A stretch of 33,909 nucleotides of DNA, from the NCBI GenBank assembly GCA_028691615.1, contig JAQUYX010000013.1:1-33909 (forward strand), given 5' to 3'. The notes under the pieces were generated by a model that was given only the letters and a program-made list of their open reading frames with translations, was not told the DNA's origin and did not search any database. This document shows positions 1 through 7,706 of the stretch, piece by piece. The stretch is from Victivallaceae bacterium. GTDB lineage: Bacteria > Verrucomicrobiota > Lentisphaeria > Victivallales > Victivallaceae. The translations under genes were made by a program, and so were the position numbers. The stretch's first letter is position 1. Every line of letters starts with the position of its first letter.

Positions 1-1
1 C

Positions 2-436
2 GGGACGAACCGTCTCGAGGTGGTCGGGGCTCGCGGCCGGCTGGTCTTGGAGGACAACAAGCTCAGCTACCGCCGCAATGAGATGCCGATGGATGAATTC
101 TGCAAGACTTCGAAAACCGGTTTCGGACGCCCGGAGCTGTGGAATGTCGATATTCCCGTCGGCGACGGTTCCGTGCAGCATCGGCACATCATCGAGAATT
201 TCTGCAATGCGATTCTCAATGGAGAGAAGCTGCTTGCGCCGATGGAAGAGGGCGTGCGCGGTCTGGAATTGGGCAATGCCATGCTGCTTGCGGGGCTGAC
301 CGGGGAAGTCATTGAATTGCCGATGGACGCGGAACGGTACCACAAATTTCTGATGGACAAGGCGGCGACTTCGCGGTATCCGAAGAAGGTTGTCCACAAT
401 TCCGCGGCCTCCAGCGATTTCAACAAATCTTTCTAA
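2..436 (+). CDS. Gfo/Idh/MocA family oxidoreductase, C-terminal part
   Basis: The reading frame is already open at the window edge, so only the last 144 residues are seen. Gfo/Idh/MocA proteins are NAD(P)-dependent dehydrogenases that act on sugars, inositols and related polyols. The visible part corresponds to the C-terminal beta-sheet/substrate domain: a strand pattern ending in GRLVLEDNKL, then HRHIIENFCNAILNGEKLLAPMEEG, the usual late helix where the family has an 'F..AI..G..p..p..eG..al' pattern, and a following helix ending in AGLTGEVIELP. The Rossmann NAD-binding half lies outside the window. A TIM-barrel sugar isomerase-like gene starts 40 bases downstream on the same strand, a pairing common in sugar or inositol catabolic operons. 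The exact substrate cannot be told. Confidence 0.85.
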   Translation, partial: GTNRLEVVGARGRLVLEDNKLSYRRNEMPMDEFCKTSKTGFGRPELWNVDIPVGDGSVQHRHIIENFCNAILNGEKLLAPMEEGVRGLELGNAMLLAGLTGEVIELPMDAERYHKFLMDKAATSRYPKKVVHNSAASSDFNKSF

Positions 437-476
437 CGCGCGTTTATTTCCCTCTCATTATTCAGGAGAAAAGAAA

Positions 477-1391
477 ATGTTTCTGACCGGATTTACCGAC
501 GAGGCCAGTGCCGATTTTGCCAAGCAGATTGAAGCGACCAAACTTCTTCATTGGAAGAACATTGAGTCCCGGACCATCGGCACCGGAAATCTTGCAAGCA
601 TCAGCGATGCGGAATTTGCCAAAGTCCAGCAGCTGCTGGACGAATCGGGGGTGAAAATCAACTGTTTCGGCAGCGGGATTGCCAATTGGAGCAAGCATCC
701 GCGCAAGGAAGAGGATTTTCAATCGAGCCGCGAGGAGTTGCTCAAGGCGATTCCAAGGATGAAGCAGCTGGGCACCAAGATGGTGCGCGGGATGTCGTTT
801 CTGGTGCCGACTGACGAAGATCCGCAGTCGCCGGAATTGGAGAAGATCATCTTCGCGAAGGTGACGGAACTGGCGAAGATTTGCGAGGACAACGGGATCA
901 TCTACGGCCATGAGAATTGCATGAATTACGGCGGAATGTCGTATGAGCATACGCTGAAGCTCTTGGAAAATGTGAAATCTCCGGCGTTTCAGCTGATTTT
1001 TGACACCGGCAATCCCGTATTTGCATTGAACCGGATCGGGGCAAAACCCTACCGTTCGCGGCAGTCGGCGTGGGAGTTTTACAGCAAGGTCAAAGAATTT
1101 ATCGTCTACGTGCATATCAAGGATGCGACTGCGCTGATCGGGGACGACGGCAAGGTCTCCGCGCCGAAGTTCTGTTATGCGGGCGACGGCGAGGGCGATG
1201 TGCGCGCGATCGTTCTGGATTTGCTGCGAAGCGGATACGACGGCGGATTTTCGATGGAGCCGCATCTGGCTACGGTTTTCCATGCCAAAGACGATCCCGC
1301 CGACGACGGCACGGCCAAGCAGCGGCGGTTTGAGACTTATGTGGAGTACTGCCGGCGCTTCGAGCGGCTGTTGGCCGAGTGCCGCGGCTGA
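477..1391 (+). CDS. Sugar phosphate isomerase/epimerase-like TIM-barrel protein
   Basis: A 304-residue protein of the xylose-isomerase-like TIM-barrel superfamily (AP endonuclease family 2), which includes sugar epimerases, inosose dehydratases and hydroxypyruvate isomerase. Visible family features are the opening strand MFLTGFTDEA, a GHENCMNYGG strand with a metal-ligand type Glu/His, LIFDTGNPVF with the conserved Asp, VYVHIKDA with the conserved His, and GDGEGDV followed by FSMEPHL near the end. The start at 477 is chosen because AGGAG lies 7-11 bases upstream and the family N-terminus begins there; the frame stays open farther upstream but overlaps the previous gene. It is probably co-transcribed with the dehydrogenase fragment before it. 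Which sugar it acts on is not determinable from sequence. Confidence 0.85.
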   Translation: MFLTGFTDEASADFAKQIEATKLLHWKNIESRTIGTGNLASISDAEFAKVQQLLDESGVKINCFGSGIANWSKHPRKEEDFQSSREELLKAIPRMKQLGTKMVRGMSFLVPTDEDPQSPELEKIIFAKVTELAKICEDNGIIYGHENCMNYGGMSYEHTLKLLENVKSPAFQLIFDTGNPVFALNRIGAKPYRSRQSAWEFYSKVKEFIVYVHIKDATALIGDDGKVSAPKFCYAGDGEGDVRAIVLDLLRSGYDGGFSMEPHLATVFHAKDDPADDGTAKQRRFETYVEYCRRFERLLAECRG

Positions 1392-1418
1392 GTCGTTGCA
1401 TTTGCCGAAGACGGAGAT

Positions 1419-1452
1419 AAAAAAAAGGAATCCAGTCGGATTCCTTTTTTTT
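1419..1452. terminator. Bidirectional rho-independent terminator
   Basis: A perfect 15-base inverted repeat (A8 GGAATCC, loop AGTC, GGATTCC T8) sits between two convergent genes: 28 bases after the isomerase-like stop and just past the stop of the DUF4886 gene on the other strand. Because one arm begins with A8 and the other ends with T8, it can terminate transcription in both directions. Confidence 0.92.
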
Positions 1453-1456
1453 ATGG

Positions 1457-2392
1457 CTATTTCCAGGAGGATTTTTCCTTCTCGAATTTCGCTTTTTCCG
1501 CGAGAACGACGCGCTGGGCGATCTCCCGGAGAAACGCGGCGTCCTTCGCGGTCAGCTCCGGCGGGACGAAGGTGATCTCGCTGGTTGGCCGGTCGAAAAG
1601 AATGGCGAACCAGACGCAAGCTTGAAGATATTCGCCGCGCGCATTGAGGTGAATGGTGTCGTTGGCGAGCTGATCTTTGCCGCTTTTCTTGTCCTTGCGC
1701 CAATGGTTGCCGCGAATGAACGACCATTCCGTGTTGGGGAGACTGCCGGGGGCGAGCGCCTCCAGTTCGGCCCGCGTGGGAGGGACAAAGGAGCCTTTTT
1801 GCTCTTTGCGGGCAAGCGCGATGGCGTCGCCGGTCGGAATCTGGCGGATCTTGAGTGTGCGTCCGATGTCGTCGTAATTTCGGGACAGGCGGTCATGCAT
1901 CCCCTGCTGGTCGAAGCCCCAGCCTTTTTTTGAGCCGTTGATGCGGGGATCATCGACACGGTAAGCCCAGGTCTGTTGCAGCATGACCTCGGCTTGCGGC
2001 GCATACTTTTTCACATAATCATAGAGAATCTGCGCATAGGGTTGAAAGGATTTCGCATCCCAGGATTGCGAACTTACCTGCTGAATGGTCACGACATCCC
2101 ATTTCTGCGAGGTCAGGTGTTCGCGCAAGGAGCGTTTGCCATACTTGGCGACGCCGGGCGTCTTCTCCTCCGCTTCCAGATAAGCGCAATGCCGCTTCAT
2201 GGAGCAGCCGCCGGGATTGACCCCGCGCAGCAGAATTTTGCATTTCGCGCTGGCGGCCACCTCGGGAAGGTAGCGGAACACGCTGGCGGCGAAACTGTTG
2301 CCGATGGTGAAGACTTTGCACTCCGTTCTGGGCGCGGCCGCCGCGGAGAACGCGGCGCAGAGCAACAGCAGTCGAAGAAGGGATTTTGTCAT
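1457..2392 (-). CDS. Secreted DUF4886 / SGNH-hydrolase-like protein
   Basis: A 311-residue protein with a Sec signal peptide (MTKS + LLRLLLLCAAFSAAAA, cleavage around residue 20). The mature part begins with KVFTIGNSFAASVFRYLP, where GNSF is the DUF4886 version of the SGNH/GDSL block I and carries the presumed nucleophile Ser33. GGCS follows at about 61-64, WDVVTIQQVS resembles block III, and near the C-terminus DTIHLNARGEYLQ supplies the Asp/His pair. In polysaccharide-degrading bacteria this family is usually found near carbohydrate esterases, so a periplasmic or exported esterase is likely; the substrate is unknown. GGAAAG lies just upstream of the start. A modest promoter (CTGACA-N16-TAAAAA, plus-strand positions 2419-2446) precedes it. 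It converges on the isomerase-like gene and shares its terminator. Confidence 0.8.
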   Translation of the reverse strand: MTKSLLRLLLLCAAFSAAAAPRTECKVFTIGNSFAASVFRYLPEVAASAKCKILLRGVNPGGCSMKRHCAYLEAEEKTPGVAKYGKRSLREHLTSQKWDVVTIQQVSSQSWDAKSFQPYAQILYDYVKKYAPQAEVMLQQTWAYRVDDPRINGSKKGWGFDQQGMHDRLSRNYDDIGRTLKIRQIPTGDAIALARKEQKGSFVPPTRAELEALAPGSLPNTEWSFIRGNHWRKDKKSGKDQLANDTIHLNARGEYLQACVWFAILFDRPTSEITFVPPELTAKDAAFLREIAQRVVLAEKAKFEKEKSSWK

Positions 2393-2494
2393 GGTCTTTC
2401 CTTTTTTGTTGTCGTAATTTTTTACAGTGCTGTCTTTGCTTGTCAGGGATGCTCCTTATAGGTATAGCATCGGTATGGTTTTTTGCAATTCGAC

Positions 2495-2523
2495 TTGAAA
2501 AAAAAGGACGGAAGTTTTATATT
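2495..2523 (+). promoter_or_regulatory. Sigma-70-type promoter of recD
   Basis: TTGAAA (2495-2500), 17-base spacer, TATATT (2518-2523). The expected transcription start, about 2530, lies only one or two bases before the recD ATG at 2532, and no Shine-Dalgarno sequence is seen, so a leaderless message is predicted. Confidence 0.55.
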
Positions 2524-2531
2524 CCCACATC

Positions 2532-4247
2532 ATGACCATCGAAGAATTCTCCTCCGGTTTCGCTCCCGCCGAACGGCTGACCGGATTTTATCTGCTCGGC
2601 CGGATCGACGAGGGCAAATTGTCGCTTGGGGAGCGAAGGCGCTTGGCCGCGTTCGCCGCAGGAGCTCTGGCAATGCGCGCGGTGCTCAATGGCGGAACCG
2701 CCTTTGACCCCGCCCCCGGATTTACCCTCGGCGACCTCCAATTCTCCGCCGGGGAACTGCGTGCCGGGGCGCAATGCGTTCCGGGGGTTCTCGAACTGGA
2801 ATTCGGCCTTATTTATCTGGCCGGGTATCGGAGCCGGGAGGTGTTCGCCGCGGAAACCATTCGGCGTCGGCGCGCCATGCCGCCGCCAATGCCCCCGATC
2901 ACACAAGCCCGCGTCGCGGAGGTGATGGGAAACTTTGCACCGCCCGCCGAAGGGGAAAATCTTCAGATCACCGCCGTCGTCACCGCGTTGTCCAACCATG
3001 TTGCCGTGATTTCCGGCGGCCCCGGCTGCGGCAAGACCACGGTGGCTGCCGCGGTGCTGGCTTTGGAGTTGGAGCGCAATTTTGCCTTGCGCATTGTGCT
3101 GGTCGCGCCGACCGGAAAGGCGCAGAGCCGTCTGGCGGAATCCATTCGTTCCAACGCCCCGAAACTTCGGATCGCACCGGAGATTCAAAACCGTCTGGAA
3201 TCCTTTACGGCTACGACGCTGCACCAGCTGCTGAAAATTGATCCGCGCACCCATCTGCCGAAGCGCAATGGCGAAAACCCGCTGTCGGCGGATCTTCTGG
3301 TGCTGGACGAGAGTTCCATGGTGCCGCTGGGACGGATGTTCGAGCTGTTTTCCGCATTGCCCGACTCCTGCCGGATTTTGCTGCTGGGCGACCGGCATCA
3401 GCTTGCGTCGATTGAATCGGGGGCGGTTTTTGCCGAACTATGCCGTCCCGAAGCGGCGGTGCGGACAACCGAGCTGATCTGGAATTACCGTTCGCAGTCG
3501 GCTCCCCATGTGGCTTGCGCCGGACGGCTGATCCGCGAACTGGCGGATTGTGCGGACGCAAACGAGATTGCATGCGTGACAAGGGAACTGGCTTTGCTGT
3601 CCGGTCCGGATTACCGGTTTGAACCGGCGGGTTCGGCGGAATTGCGGTCGGTGATCGAGCCGGTGTTTCGCAACGGTCACTCGCTTACGGAACTTCCCGG
3701 TGCGGCGCGGCAGGGAGGCGCCGAGGCGATGGAATTTGCGATGGATCTGGCGGAGCGCTTTCGCATTCTCACCTCGATGCGGGATGGTCCGCTTGGAGTC
3801 AATGCATTCAATCGACGGATGCTTGTGGAATTGGGTCTGGAGGGCGATCATGCCCCCGGTGTCCCGCTGATGATCGCGGAAAACTCTTATGAACTGGGGC
3901 TGATGAACGGTGACACCGGTTTGTTCTGGCGGGCGGAATCCGGCGAAGTGCGCGCCTTTTTCGATCGGGGGGCGCGCAGCTTTTCGCTGGCCGAGTTGCC
4001 GCCCTTTGAAACGGCGTTCGCCATGACTGTGCATAAATCCCAGGGCTCCGGCTACGAGAGAGTTTTGCTGATTCTGCCGGGGCAGGGGGGCGAGGCGCTG
4101 TTGACCCGGGAGCTGGTTTACACGGGTGTGACCCGAAGTTCGGGGGAATTGATTTTGCGCACCTCTCCGGAAACGCTGCGTTACGCATTGTCGCGCGTCA
4201 CCCGGCGGGTCTCCGGCTTGAGCTTGCAACTCTCCACCGAAGCGTGA
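2532..4247 (+). CDS. recD: Exodeoxyribonuclease V alpha subunit (RecD helicase)
   Basis: A 571-residue superfamily 1B DNA helicase, close to the length of enterobacterial RecD (about 600) and shorter than stand-alone RecD2. RecD is the 5'-3' helicase of the RecBCD complex, which processes double-strand breaks. Residues 1-130 form a RecD-like N-terminal helical region. Walker A is GGPGCGKTT at about 162-170, Walker B is LLVLDESSM with Asp259/Glu260, and LLGDRHQLASIESG is motif III. Near the end are the motif V/VI-like segments MTVHKSQGSGYERV and YTGVTRS. No recB or recC is adjacent; the neighbours are an opposed DUF4886 gene and a convergent DUF362 gene with a 12-base gap. The start at 2532 matches the family N-terminus but has no Shine-Dalgarno. 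RecD1 versus a short RecD2-like protein is not fully resolved, though RecD1 is favoured. Confidence 0.9.
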   Translation: MTIEEFSSGFAPAERLTGFYLLGRIDEGKLSLGERRRLAAFAAGALAMRAVLNGGTAFDPAPGFTLGDLQFSAGELRAGAQCVPGVLELEFGLIYLAGYRSREVFAAETIRRRRAMPPPMPPITQARVAEVMGNFAPPAEGENLQITAVVTALSNHVAVISGGPGCGKTTVAAAVLALELERNFALRIVLVAPTGKAQSRLAESIRSNAPKLRIAPEIQNRLESFTATTLHQLLKIDPRTHLPKRNGENPLSADLLVLDESSMVPLGRMFELFSALPDSCRILLLGDRHQLASIESGAVFAELCRPEAAVRTTELIWNYRSQSAPHVACAGRLIRELADCADANEIACVTRELALLSGPDYRFEPAGSAELRSVIEPVFRNGHSLTELPGAARQGGAEAMEFAMDLAERFRILTSMRDGPLGVNAFNRRMLVELGLEGDHAPGVPLMIAENSYELGLMNGDTGLFWRAESGEVRAFFDRGARSFSLAELPPFETAFAMTVHKSQGSGYERVLLILPGQGGEALLTRELVYTGVTRSSGELILRTSPETLRYALSRVTRRVSGLSLQLSTEA

Positions 4248-4259
4248 AAAGCGTTGGAC

Positions 4260-5303
4260 TCAGAGTTCGATAAGCTGAACGCGGGTCGAACCCAAACCGA
4301 TTTTTTCGGCATAATCAAGCTGTTCTCTGCCGCGGAATTTGCGGCCATGCGCCGCCGCCATCTCATAGCAGGCGCAATCGATTGCCACCGGATCGGCGGA
4401 GGCGAAAACGCCGAGATCGCCGACGCACGGCCGCATCGGACGCGGTTCGCAATCGCAGCCGCGTGTGATATGCACGGCGAAGGTCAGGAAGAGATGGGGC
4501 TTGCCGTGGCTTGATGCGTAGGCATACTCCACAAGTTTCTCCCGGAAAAGGCGACCGCCGAAGAGGGCGTTCTTGAATCCCGCCAGCGAGAAAATCGATA
4601 CGGCATGCGATGGGCAGATGGAAAAACATGCGCCGCATCCGACGCATTTTGCGTGATCGATTTTTGCCTTTCCGTTGTGCAGCGTGATGGCATTTTCATT
4701 GCATCGGGTGACGCATAATTTGCAGCCTTTGCAGAAGAAAGAGAAAACCCGCGGCTTGACGCCCATATGCATGGCCATTTTGCCGCCTTTTGCGGCGAAT
4801 CCCATGGAAAGCTGTTTGATTGCGCCGCCGAATCCGGCAAGCATGTGTCCCTTGAAGTGGGAGGCGACCAGCACCTGTTCGGCTTCGGCCAAAGCGCGGG
4901 CGATGCTTGCCGTGCGGAAATGTTTCTGTTGAATGAGGATGTCTTGCGCGTCCTCCCCGTGCGCGCCGTCGGCGATCACCACTGGAAGGCGCGTGAAGTT
5001 GTGCGCGGCGGCCAGTTTCAGGTGGCGGGCTTGCGAAAACCGTTCGCCGCCGTAAAGGACGCTGGTTTCGATATAACTGCATTCGGCGCCTCTTTCGATC
5101 AGAAGATCGATTGCTCCGTCGTAGACGGCGGGGGGCAGGTAAGTGCGGTTGCCTTTTTCTCCGAAATGCAGTTTGACGGGGATTTTTTTCGCCGTCGCGA
5201 TGTGTTCCTGGTCAATCAGTGCGCGCAGCACCTCTTTGCCCGCGGCGCTGATCTCTTGCTCGGAAGCTCCGTCGGGGAGCGCTTTGAAATAAACGTTGCT
5301 CAT
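4260..5303 (-). CDS. DUF362 domain protein with two 4Fe-4S clusters
   Basis: A 347-residue protein: a DUF362 domain wrapped around a bacterial ferredoxin module. The N-terminal region (IPVKLHFGEKGNRTYLPP, DLLIERGAECSYIETSVLYGG, VVIADG) is typical DUF362. Two 4Fe-4S motifs follow, CKGCKLCVTRC at about 191-201 and CVGCGACFSICP at about 220-231. The C-terminal DUF362 part contains DLGVFASADPVAIDCACYEMA. The family is presumed to carry out electron transfer, but its reaction is undefined. The start at 5303 is preferred because AAGGGG lies just upstream. A longer frame starting at 5369 would run into the tRNA terminator. The gene converges with recD, leaving 12 bases between stop codons. Confidence 0.85.
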   Translation of the reverse strand: MSNVYFKALPDGASEQEISAAGKEVLRALIDQEHIATAKKIPVKLHFGEKGNRTYLPPAVYDGAIDLLIERGAECSYIETSVLYGGERFSQARHLKLAAAHNFTRLPVVIADGAHGEDAQDILIQQKHFRTASIARALAEAEQVLVASHFKGHMLAGFGGAIKQLSMGFAAKGGKMAMHMGVKPRVFSFFCKGCKLCVTRCNENAITLHNGKAKIDHAKCVGCGACFSICPSHAVSIFSLAGFKNALFGGRLFREKLVEYAYASSHGKPHLFLTFAVHITRGCDCEPRPMRPCVGDLGVFASADPVAIDCACYEMAAAHGRKFRGREQLDYAEKIGLGSTRVQLIEL

Positions 5304-5345
5304 TTGGCCCCTTTTCCGCAGAAATCCGTCGCGTAAAAACGATAC

Positions 5346-5379
5346 AAAAAAAGCGGGAGGTTTCTGCAAAACTCCCGCT
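5346..5379 (-). terminator. Rho-independent terminator of tRNA-Asn
   Basis: Read on the minus strand, an 8-base stem (AGCGGGAG with CTCCCGCT) with a 12-base loop is followed by seven T residues. It begins 12 bases past the CCA end of the tRNA and separates it from the DUF362 gene. Confidence 0.85.
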
Positions 5380-5391
5380 CATGTGATTCAA

Positions 5392-5467
5392 TGGCTCCGG
5401 CAGCTGGACTCGAACCAGCGACAGGGTGGTTAACAGCCACCTACTCTACCGACTGAGCTATGCCGGA
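5392..5467 (-). tRNA. tRNA-Asn (anticodon GTT), CCA encoded
   Basis: On the minus strand the acceptor arms TCCGGCA and TGCCGGA pair perfectly, with discriminator G and an encoded CCA. The D arm contains AGCTCAGTCGGTAGAG. The anticodon stem GGTGG/CCACC encloses the loop CTGTTAA with anticodon GTT. The T arm is CTGGTTCGAGTCCAG. All parts of a canonical 76-base tRNA are present, without an intron. A promoter lies upstream and a terminator downstream, so it looks like a single-gene unit. Confidence 0.97.
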
Positions 5468-5483
5468 TCACGCAATGAGACAT

Positions 5484-5511
5484 AACATAATCCGATTTTG
5501 AAAAAAGGCAA
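5484..5511 (-). promoter_or_regulatory. Promoter of tRNA-Asn
   Basis: Read on the minus strand: TTGCCT (5506-5511), 16-base spacer, TATGTT (5484-5489), about 16 bases before the mature tRNA 5' end. Confidence 0.5.
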
Positions 5512-5589
5512 GCAGAAAAGTGCTTTTTTTCGCAAAAAAACTGCTTTCCCGGAAATTATTCCGCCGGATGGCCTTGCCGAAGTGCATGG

Positions 5590-6630
5590 TCAGCGGTCTG
5601 TCCCTTGGGCGAAGAATGGCGGAATCGGTCGGAATTTTGCCGTTTGCAGATAATCGTCGAGCTCTTTGAGCGTCGGCGCTCCGTCGGACGCGGTGGCCGA
5701 ACGCAGATTGAATCTGGCCGAAGCACTCGCAAAACGCAGCATCCGGTCGAGCGCGAACCCTTCGTGGATCGCATAAAGCACTCCGGCGCAGAATGCGTCT
5801 CCCGCTCCGGTGGTTCCGACGATCTCCGACGACGGCACCTCGCAGGAGGGCGAAAAACTCTCTTTCCCGGCCGCGGTTCTCGCATAGCCGCCCTCGGGGA
5901 AGTGGATCACCACCAGCTTTCCGACCCCCATTTCAAACAGTTTTTCCGCCGCTTTGGGCAGCTTGTCATACGCAATGGAGTCATCCTCCAGCCGGATCGC
6001 TTCGCCCAGACAGTGTCCCGCTTCAATCTCGTTGACCACCAGATAATCGGTGTAACGCAGCGCCGGCGGAACGATCCGGAGAAATTTTTCGCCCGCCTCG
6101 GAGACCATGTCCACCAAAGTTTCGTAGCCTCGTTCTCGCAAGGTCGCAAGCGTTTTCGCCGCAACCGTACCGAACTGCGGATCGCTCTGGTCCATCGTGT
6201 CCAGCAGCAGCAAATAGGCCAGATAGAAAATGCGCGCCCCCGTGTCGGCGGCGATTGCGTCCTCATAACCGTACTGGGAATTGGCGCCGCGACAGTGGAA
6301 GAAGGTGCGGCGGCTGTGCCCGCTCATCACATCGGTGTAGGATGTGGGCAGATCTTTGCTGGTGCTCATGAAACAATCGTCGATGCCGCGGCGGGTGATT
6401 TCGGACAGCAGCCACTTGCCGTCGTCGTCGAATCCGACTTTGCCCGACGCGTAGAGTGCCAGCCCTGTGTCGAGCGCGGCGAGGTCGAAAAGCACGTTGC
6501 AGGGGCCGCCTCCGGCCGCGCGGGTCTCCGCGGCAATATTGCACAGTTCCCCTTCCTGCGGCCACCGGTCGATGGTTTTGACTTTGTCGATGATCCAGTT
6601 CCCGCCTGCGACAATCCCCTGACGTTTCAT
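5590..6630 (-). CDS. PfkB-family carbohydrate kinase
   Basis: A 346-residue ribokinase/PfkB-family protein, which phosphorylates sugars or nucleosides with ATP in the cytoplasm. The start region has GNWIIDKVKTID, then AAGGGPCNVLFDLAALD, the family's glycine-rich substrate loop. The C-terminal PfkB signature is GTTGAGDAFCAGVLYA, with the catalytic Asp in GAGD, preceded by the LVVIHFPEGGYA strand. The start at 6630 has AAAGGA a few bases upstream and fits the family N-terminus; the upstream extension in the same frame runs through the promoter. It is divergent from the esterase gene at 6795 and has its own promoter. The specific sugar (for example ribose, fructose or 2-keto-3-deoxygluconate) is not resolvable. 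Confidence 0.87.
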   Translation of the reverse strand: MKRQGIVAGGNWIIDKVKTIDRWPQEGELCNIAAETRAAGGGPCNVLFDLAALDTGLALYASGKVGFDDDGKWLLSEITRRGIDDCFMSTSKDLPTSYTDVMSGHSRRTFFHCRGANSQYGYEDAIAADTGARIFYLAYLLLLDTMDQSDPQFGTVAAKTLATLRERGYETLVDMVSEAGEKFLRIVPPALRYTDYLVVNEIEAGHCLGEAIRLEDDSIAYDKLPKAAEKLFEMGVGKLVVIHFPEGGYARTAAGKESFSPSCEVPSSEIVGTTGAGDAFCAGVLYAIHEGFALDRMLRFASASARFNLRSATASDGAPTLKELDDYLQTAKFRPIPPFFAQGTDR

Positions 6631-6679
6631 GAAGAGAGATCCTTTCTTTCGGCAAATTGATTTTCGAAAACACACGAGA

Positions 6680-6708
6680 AATATATCCTGCACTTTGTCG
6701 TTTTGCAA
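6680..6708 (-). promoter_or_regulatory. Promoter of the PfkB kinase gene
   Basis: Read on the minus strand: TTGCAA (6703-6708), 17-base spacer, TATATT (6680-6685). The kinase start codon is about 50 bases downstream of the -10 box. Confidence 0.6.
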
Positions 6709-6731
6709 GTATGAAAGCTTCTTTATGGTGG

Positions 6732-6760
6732 TTGACAAGCGACATGCCTGCGGGTATATT
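6732..6760 (+). promoter_or_regulatory. Consensus-like promoter of the esterase-lplA unit
   Basis: TTGACA (6732-6737) with a 17-base spacer and TATATT (6755-6760), a perfect -35 box and a near-perfect -10 box. It lies 34 bases before the esterase ATG and is divergent from the kinase promoter 23 bases away, so one regulator could affect both. Confidence 0.75.
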
Positions 6761-6794
6761 ATTTAAAAATGCGTCAGGAAAGGACCACGATATC

Positions 6795-7706
6795 ATGCTT
6801 GAAATCGCACTTTGGAACAACCTTGAAATTGCTGAAAACGAATTGCCTCCTTCCATCACCGCCTACCTTGTCGAAGGCGATACCGTGCGTCCGGCCGTGC
6901 TGGTGATTCCCGGCGGCGGTTATAATTGCGTCTGCGAAAAAACCGAAGGCGAGCCGATCGCGCGCGCCTTCAACCAGCTCGGATTTCACGCGTTCGTGCT
7001 GCGGTACCGGGTGGCTCCGCATCGCTACCCGGAGCCGCAGGAGGATGGATTTCGCGCAATCCGTCTGATTCGCGGCAACGCCGAAAAGTTTCATGTCGAT
7101 CCTCATGCGATTGCCGCATGCGGTTTTTCTGCAGGCGGTCATCTGGCCGCGTCGCTCGGTGTGCTGGCCGGGAGTGTGGACGCCGCGGCGGGCGACCGGT
7201 GGGACAAGGTGTCGTGCCGTCCGGATTTTCTGATTCTCGGTTATGCGGTCATCTCCTTCGAACGCGGGGGGCATCCCAATTCCGGGGAAAATTTGCTGGG
7301 GGATGATTTCCGTCGGCTGTACCGGCAGCTTTCTTTGCAGCACCGGGTGACGAAAAATACGCCGCCGACGTTTCTCTGGCACACGTTCCGGGATCAGATT
7401 GTGCCTTACGCAAACAGTTTGAAGTTTGCGCAAGCGCTGGCGAAGAAAGATGTCGCGTGCGAACTGCACACCTACCCCTACGGCGATCACGGAATGCTTC
7501 TGGGCTTGCATACGCCGGATGTCGGACAATGGCCGGTGCTGGCCAAAAAATTTATTTTGTCGCAATTGGCCATGCAAAAGGCGGTATCCTCCGGCCGGAA
7601 AGCGTCCGCTTTTGTAAAGTACACCAATGCCAAACAAGCCGCCTATGAAAACGCCGAAGGACTGCTCCGAGCGGAAACTCCTTCCAAGATTGCCCTGCTG
7701 CAATGA
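6795..7706 (+). CDS. Alpha/beta-hydrolase, acetyl-xylan-esterase-like
   Basis: A 303-residue alpha/beta hydrolase resembling the BD-FAE/acetyl esterase group that removes acyl groups from sugars or polysaccharides. The oxyanion-hole motif is PGGGYNC at about 39-45, the nucleophile elbow is GFSAGGH with Ser112, and the acid and base are in FRDQIVPYAN (Asp) and YGDHGMLL (His). No signal peptide is apparent from the chosen start, so it should be cytoplasmic. The start at 6795 has AGGAAAGGA about 10-18 bases upstream and lies downstream of a strong promoter; earlier in-frame Met codons lie upstream of that promoter. The stop overlaps the lplA start (ATGA), so the two are translationally coupled. 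Confidence 0.85.
   Translation: MLEIALWNNLEIAENELPPSITAYLVEGDTVRPAVLVIPGGGYNCVCEKTEGEPIARAFNQLGFHAFVLRYRVAPHRYPEPQEDGFRAIRLIRGNAEKFHVDPHAIAACGFSAGGHLAASLGVLAGSVDAAAGDRWDKVSCRPDFLILGYAVISFERGGHPNSGENLLGDDFRRLYRQLSLQHRVTKNTPPTFLWHTFRDQIVPYANSLKFAQALAKKDVACELHTYPYGDHGMLLGLHTPDVGQWPVLAKKFILSQLAMQKAVSSGRKASAFVKYTNAKQAAYENAEGLLRAETPSKIALLQ

Noticed and set aside
5304-5369. Longer N-terminus for the DUF362 protein
   Set aside because: It would start in the tRNA terminator hairpin; the Met at 5303 has a purine-rich ribosome-binding site and fits the family.
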